From assembly GCA_015491205.1 (NCBI GenBank), contig WFWI01000076.1, positions 1 through 14,840 on the forward strand: a stretch of DNA of 14,840 nucleotides. The letters are read 5' to 3'. The translations under genes were made by a program, and so were the position numbers. This DNA comes from Candidatus Microgenomates bacterium (GTDB lineage Bacteria; Patescibacteriota; Microgenomatia; UBA1406; GWC2-37-13). Positions 12,981 through 14,840 of the stretch are shown in pieces (position 1 is the first letter of the stretch; each line of letters starts with the position of its first letter). The notes under the pieces were generated by a model that was given only the letters and a program-made list of their open reading frames with translations, made no database searches and was not told the origin of the DNA.

Positions 12981-13622
12981 ATGACCCCATACATTTTTCT
13001 CACCTCCTCTATAGACGAAGTTGCAAATAAAGTTTACAAGATTACCTCCACTATACTGCAAACTCTGAAACCAAAATTACTTTTTATTACAACTGCAGCA
13101 GAAGCAGAAAAAGATAAGTCTTATGTTGAAATTGACCACAAGGCTCTTATTGCAGCCGGTTTTCAAGTCTATGACTTCACTTTAACCAATAAAAGCCCTC
13201 AAGAGATAGAAAAAGCTATAAAAGAAAACGCAATTATCCATCTAAATGGAGGAAACTCTTTTTACTTAATGCAACAGATTAAAATTTCAGGCTTCGACAA
13301 GCTAATAAAGCATTATCTTAAAAAAGGCAAAATTTATAGCGGCTCGAGCGCAGGCTCAATAGTGGTAGGCCCAACCCTTGAACTTGCCAAATATTACGAT
13401 GACCCAAAGAAAGCCCCAAAACTTAAAAGCTTTAAAGGATTAGGGCTTGTTAATTTTGTTGTTTATCCCCACTGGGGAAACAACTATTTCAAAAAAGACT
13501 TTATGAGAAAAGAAAATTTAGAACTTTTTTACAATTTCAAAGGAAAAATAATTTTGCTCCGTGATAATCAGTTTATAGAAACAGACGGAAAGATAGTAAA
13601 ACTCCATCAAATTAACTACTGA
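12981..13622 (+). CDS. Peptidase family S51 (dipeptidase E-like)
   Basis: This 213-residue protein has the alpha/beta fold signature of S51 serine peptidases: HLNGGNSFYLMQQ (87-99), then SGSSAGS with the nucleophile Ser123 in G-x-S-A-G, and YPHW with His164 as the probable general base. Dipeptidase E removes N-terminal Asp from dipeptides; cyanophycinase is another member of the family, so the precise substrate is uncertain. No signal peptide, so cytoplasmic. The length is slightly below that of E. coli PepE. It is transcribed alone, divergently from the HTH-PIN pair, and converges on the histidine phosphatase with 18 bases between the stops. Confidence 0.85.
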   Translation: MTPYIFLTSSIDEVANKVYKITSTILQTLKPKLLFITTAAEAEKDKSYVEIDHKALIAAGFQVYDFTLTNKSPQEIEKAIKENAIIHLNGGNSFYLMQQIKISGFDKLIKHYLKKGKIYSGSSAGSIVVGPTLELAKYYDDPKKAPKLKSFKGLGLVNFVVYPHWGNNYFKKDFMRKENLELFYNFKGKIILLRDNQFIETDGKIVKLHQINY

Positions 13623-13640
13623 GAATCAAAAAGTATTAAA

Positions 13641-14300
13641 CTACTCCCCCAAATGCGCGTGGTCGTTGAAGATGCGAAGGACCCAGGAGTTTTTTCCATA
13701 AAGAGACTCTTTATAATACTCCAGCACAGTTATGCCTGTATTATCAACTCTTGTGGACAACCAAAATCTTTTCAAAACTTCTCCTGAAAAACTCTCTTTA
13801 AAAATAGCCTTTAAAATAATAACCCTTAAAAACAAACCATGGGTGACTATCGCAATCCTTCTCTCTTTTCTTGAAAGCAAATATTCAAGCGCTTTTTTTG
13901 CTCGCTCATTTAGCTCATCAAAACTCTCTCCATCTTGGAATTTTAACCCTGAAGAATAAAGAGTTCTTTCCCACTCTTTTAAAACCTTAGAAACACCTTC
14001 ATCATCTATCTTTTTTCCAAAAAGACAAGATGGCTTTTTCACCTCTTGAAACAACTCCACTACCTCATAATCTCTCCCAATCATACGCTTTATAACCTCT
14101 GCTGTTTGAAGCGCTCTTTTAAGATTGCTGATTAGCAAAACCTCAAACTCAAGGTTTTTAAGCCTCTGTGCAAGAAACTCAGCCTGTTTTACTCCTTTCA
14201 AGGACAAAGGACTATCCGGAGGCTGAAAAATATTTTCCTTATTTCCTTCACTCTCTCCGTGCCTCAAAAGATAAACAATTTTATCAGGCTCTGGTTTCAT
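13641..14300 (-). CDS. Histidine phosphatase family protein (phosphoglycerate mutase-like)
   Basis: The protein has the RHG motif LLRHGESEGN (11-20) with the phospho-accepting His14, the Arg62 region (KRALQTAE), the acidic GES at 124-126 and THG with the second His154. This is a complete branch 1 catalytic pocket. Members are cofactor-dependent phosphoglycerate mutases or broad phosphatases (for example acting on alpha-ribazole phosphate, sugar phosphates or nucleotides); at 219 residues the latter is more likely. I chose ATG 14300 rather than ATG 14339: TATAAT (14312-14307) ends 6 bases before 14300, and the extra 13 residues would be encoded by promoter sequence. The specific substrate is unknown. 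Confidence 0.85.
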   Translation of the reverse strand: MKPEPDKIVYLLRHGESEGNKENIFQPPDSPLSLKGVKQAEFLAQRLKNLEFEVLLISNLKRALQTAEVIKRMIGRDYEVVELFQEVKKPSCLFGKKIDDEGVSKVLKEWERTLYSSGLKFQDGESFDELNERAKKALEYLLSRKERRIAIVTHGLFLRVIILKAIFKESFSGEVLKRFWLSTRVDNTGITVLEYYKESLYGKNSWVLRIFNDHAHLGE

Positions 14301-14306
14301 AAGGAT

Positions 14307-14312
14307 ATTATA
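14307..14312 (-). promoter_or_regulatory. -10 box of the histidine phosphatase gene
   Basis: A perfect reverse-strand TATAAT ends 6 bases before the ATG at 14300 and lies inside the longer ORF that would start at 14339. It is the evidence that the shorter start is used. Confidence 0.55.
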
Positions 14313-14347
14313 CATCCACCCAATTAAATGAAAGATCAAAAATCACC

Positions 14348-14377
14348 TTTGTTCAATTGTTTAATCAATTGAACAAA
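14348..14377 (-). terminator. Hairpin after the membrane-protein gene
   Basis: TTTGTTCAATTG 14348-14359 pairs perfectly with CAATTGAACAAA 14366-14377 (12 bp, 6-base loop). It begins 4 bases after the stop of the reverse gene ending at 14382, and a TTTTT run follows 7 bases beyond the stem on that strand. The stem is AT-rich and the T-run is displaced, so termination is likely but not certain. Confidence 0.5.
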
Positions 14378-14381
14378 AATA

Positions 14382-14813
14382 CTAAATCCCCAACCAAACT
14401 CCATCCCAGACTTTTAAAAATATTAAAGTAATAACAACTCCTGTTAATACGGCAAGAAATAAAGCATAAAAGTAATAATGGGGCTTAAACTTTTGAGAAA
14501 TCTTACGAAGGGCAAGACACCACAACAAAAATCCTATTATCCACAAAAGAGTGTATATCAAAAGTCCACCATCCACTCCCACTTCACTTATATTTCCTGA
14601 GCTTAAAAAAAGAAAGATAATTTTGATCCCTGCAGCAAAAAATAACAAAGATAAATATAAAACCAGAAAAAAGCTCAAAAGCCCTAATAACAAAGACTTC
14701 TCCACAACAACATTTACTCCCAAAAAGAAGACTAACTCTGCGATTAAAAAACTCGAAAGAAGTATGATTATCTGCCTCTCATTTAACTTATGTCTTAGAT
14801 TAAATCTCTCCAC
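14382..14813 (-). CDS. Four-helix integral membrane protein, function unknown
   Basis: I do not recognise this protein. After a short basic N-terminus it has four hydrophobic helices: roughly residues 17-37, 41-66, 82-103 and 116-137, with a short basic cytoplasmic stretch (LRKISQKFKPH) between helices 3 and 4. There is no signal peptide and no catalytic motif. The start is uncertain. GTG at 14813 gives 143 residues and lies 9 bases after GATAAT (14828-14823), fitting the leaderless pattern of the region. A TTG at 14837 would add 8 residues, and the frame stays open to the window edge, so a longer protein is possible. Confidence 0.6.
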   Translation of the reverse strand: MERFNLRHKLNERQIIILLSSFLIAELVFFLGVNVVVEKSLLLGLLSFFLVLYLSLLFFAAGIKIIFLFLSSGNISEVGVDGGLLIYTLLWIIGFLLWCLALRKISQKFKPHYYFYALFLAVLTGVVITLIFLKVWDGVWLGI

Positions 14814-14840
14814 TAAGTTTATATTATCATATCTCAACCT

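Noticed and set aside
1..14840. Archaeal host, suggested by the mevalonate genes, ligase and uppS motif
   Set aside because: TATAAT boxes lie 6-10 bases from starts, a TTGACA-17-TAACAT pair is present, and a bacterial IS and TrbC-like pair occur; archaeal TATA/BRE positions are not seen.

Overview
This is an AT-rich, densely packed bacterial window, most plausibly from a Candidate Phyla Radiation (Patescibacteria) genome, perhaps Microgenomates. The evidence for that is a pair of tiny two-helix TrbC/VirB2-like membrane proteins, an archaeal-type ATP-dependent DNA ligase, purine-rich degenerate repeats between genes, and bacterial TATAAT boxes. TGA works as a normal stop, so the UGA-glycine lineages (SR1, Gracilibacteria) are unlikely. 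The phylum is an inference; no rRNA or tRNA gene is present to confirm it.

Layout. 1-134: 3' remnant of an IS3/IS481-type transposase, followed by a strong hairpin and T-run. 135-593: mostly non-coding, with one possible 54-residue reverse ORF and two operator-like palindromes. 594-1975: a two-gene unit (EEP-family hydrolase, family 2 glycosyltransferase). 1976-2242: convergent gap filled by an 8-base degenerate repeat array inside inverted arms. 2243-6030 (reverse): DNA ligase, a 17-bp perfect inverted repeat, a Fic enzyme, and undecaprenyl diphosphate synthase. 6090-6766 (forward): the two small membrane proteins. 6771-11927 (reverse): a six-gene mevalonate operon. 12006-12682 (reverse): an HTH antitoxin-like and PIN toxin-like pair. 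12700-12980: a large nested palindrome. 12981-13622 (forward): S51 peptidase. 13641-14300 (reverse): histidine phosphatase. 14382 to the end (reverse): a four-helix membrane protein.

The centrepiece is the mevalonate operon: HMG-CoA synthase, thiolase, DUF35 OB-fold protein, mevalonate kinase, a diphosphomevalonate decarboxylase-family enzyme and isopentenyl phosphate kinase. Four of the five junctions are ATGA overlaps. The first three genes match the archaeal thiolase/HMG-CoA synthase/DUF35 channelling complex. With a decarboxylase and isopentenyl phosphate kinase present but no phosphomevalonate kinase, the likely route is mevalonate 5-phosphate to isopentenyl phosphate to IPP. HMG-CoA reductase, IPP isomerase and phosphomevalonate kinase are not in the window. 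The uppS gene nearby suggests the IPP feeds the lipid carrier used in cell-envelope synthesis.

A second theme is transcription. In front of most first genes of units a TATAAT-like box ends only 6-10 bases before the start codon, which predicts leaderless mRNAs. This pattern also decides two start codons (histidine phosphatase and terminal membrane protein).
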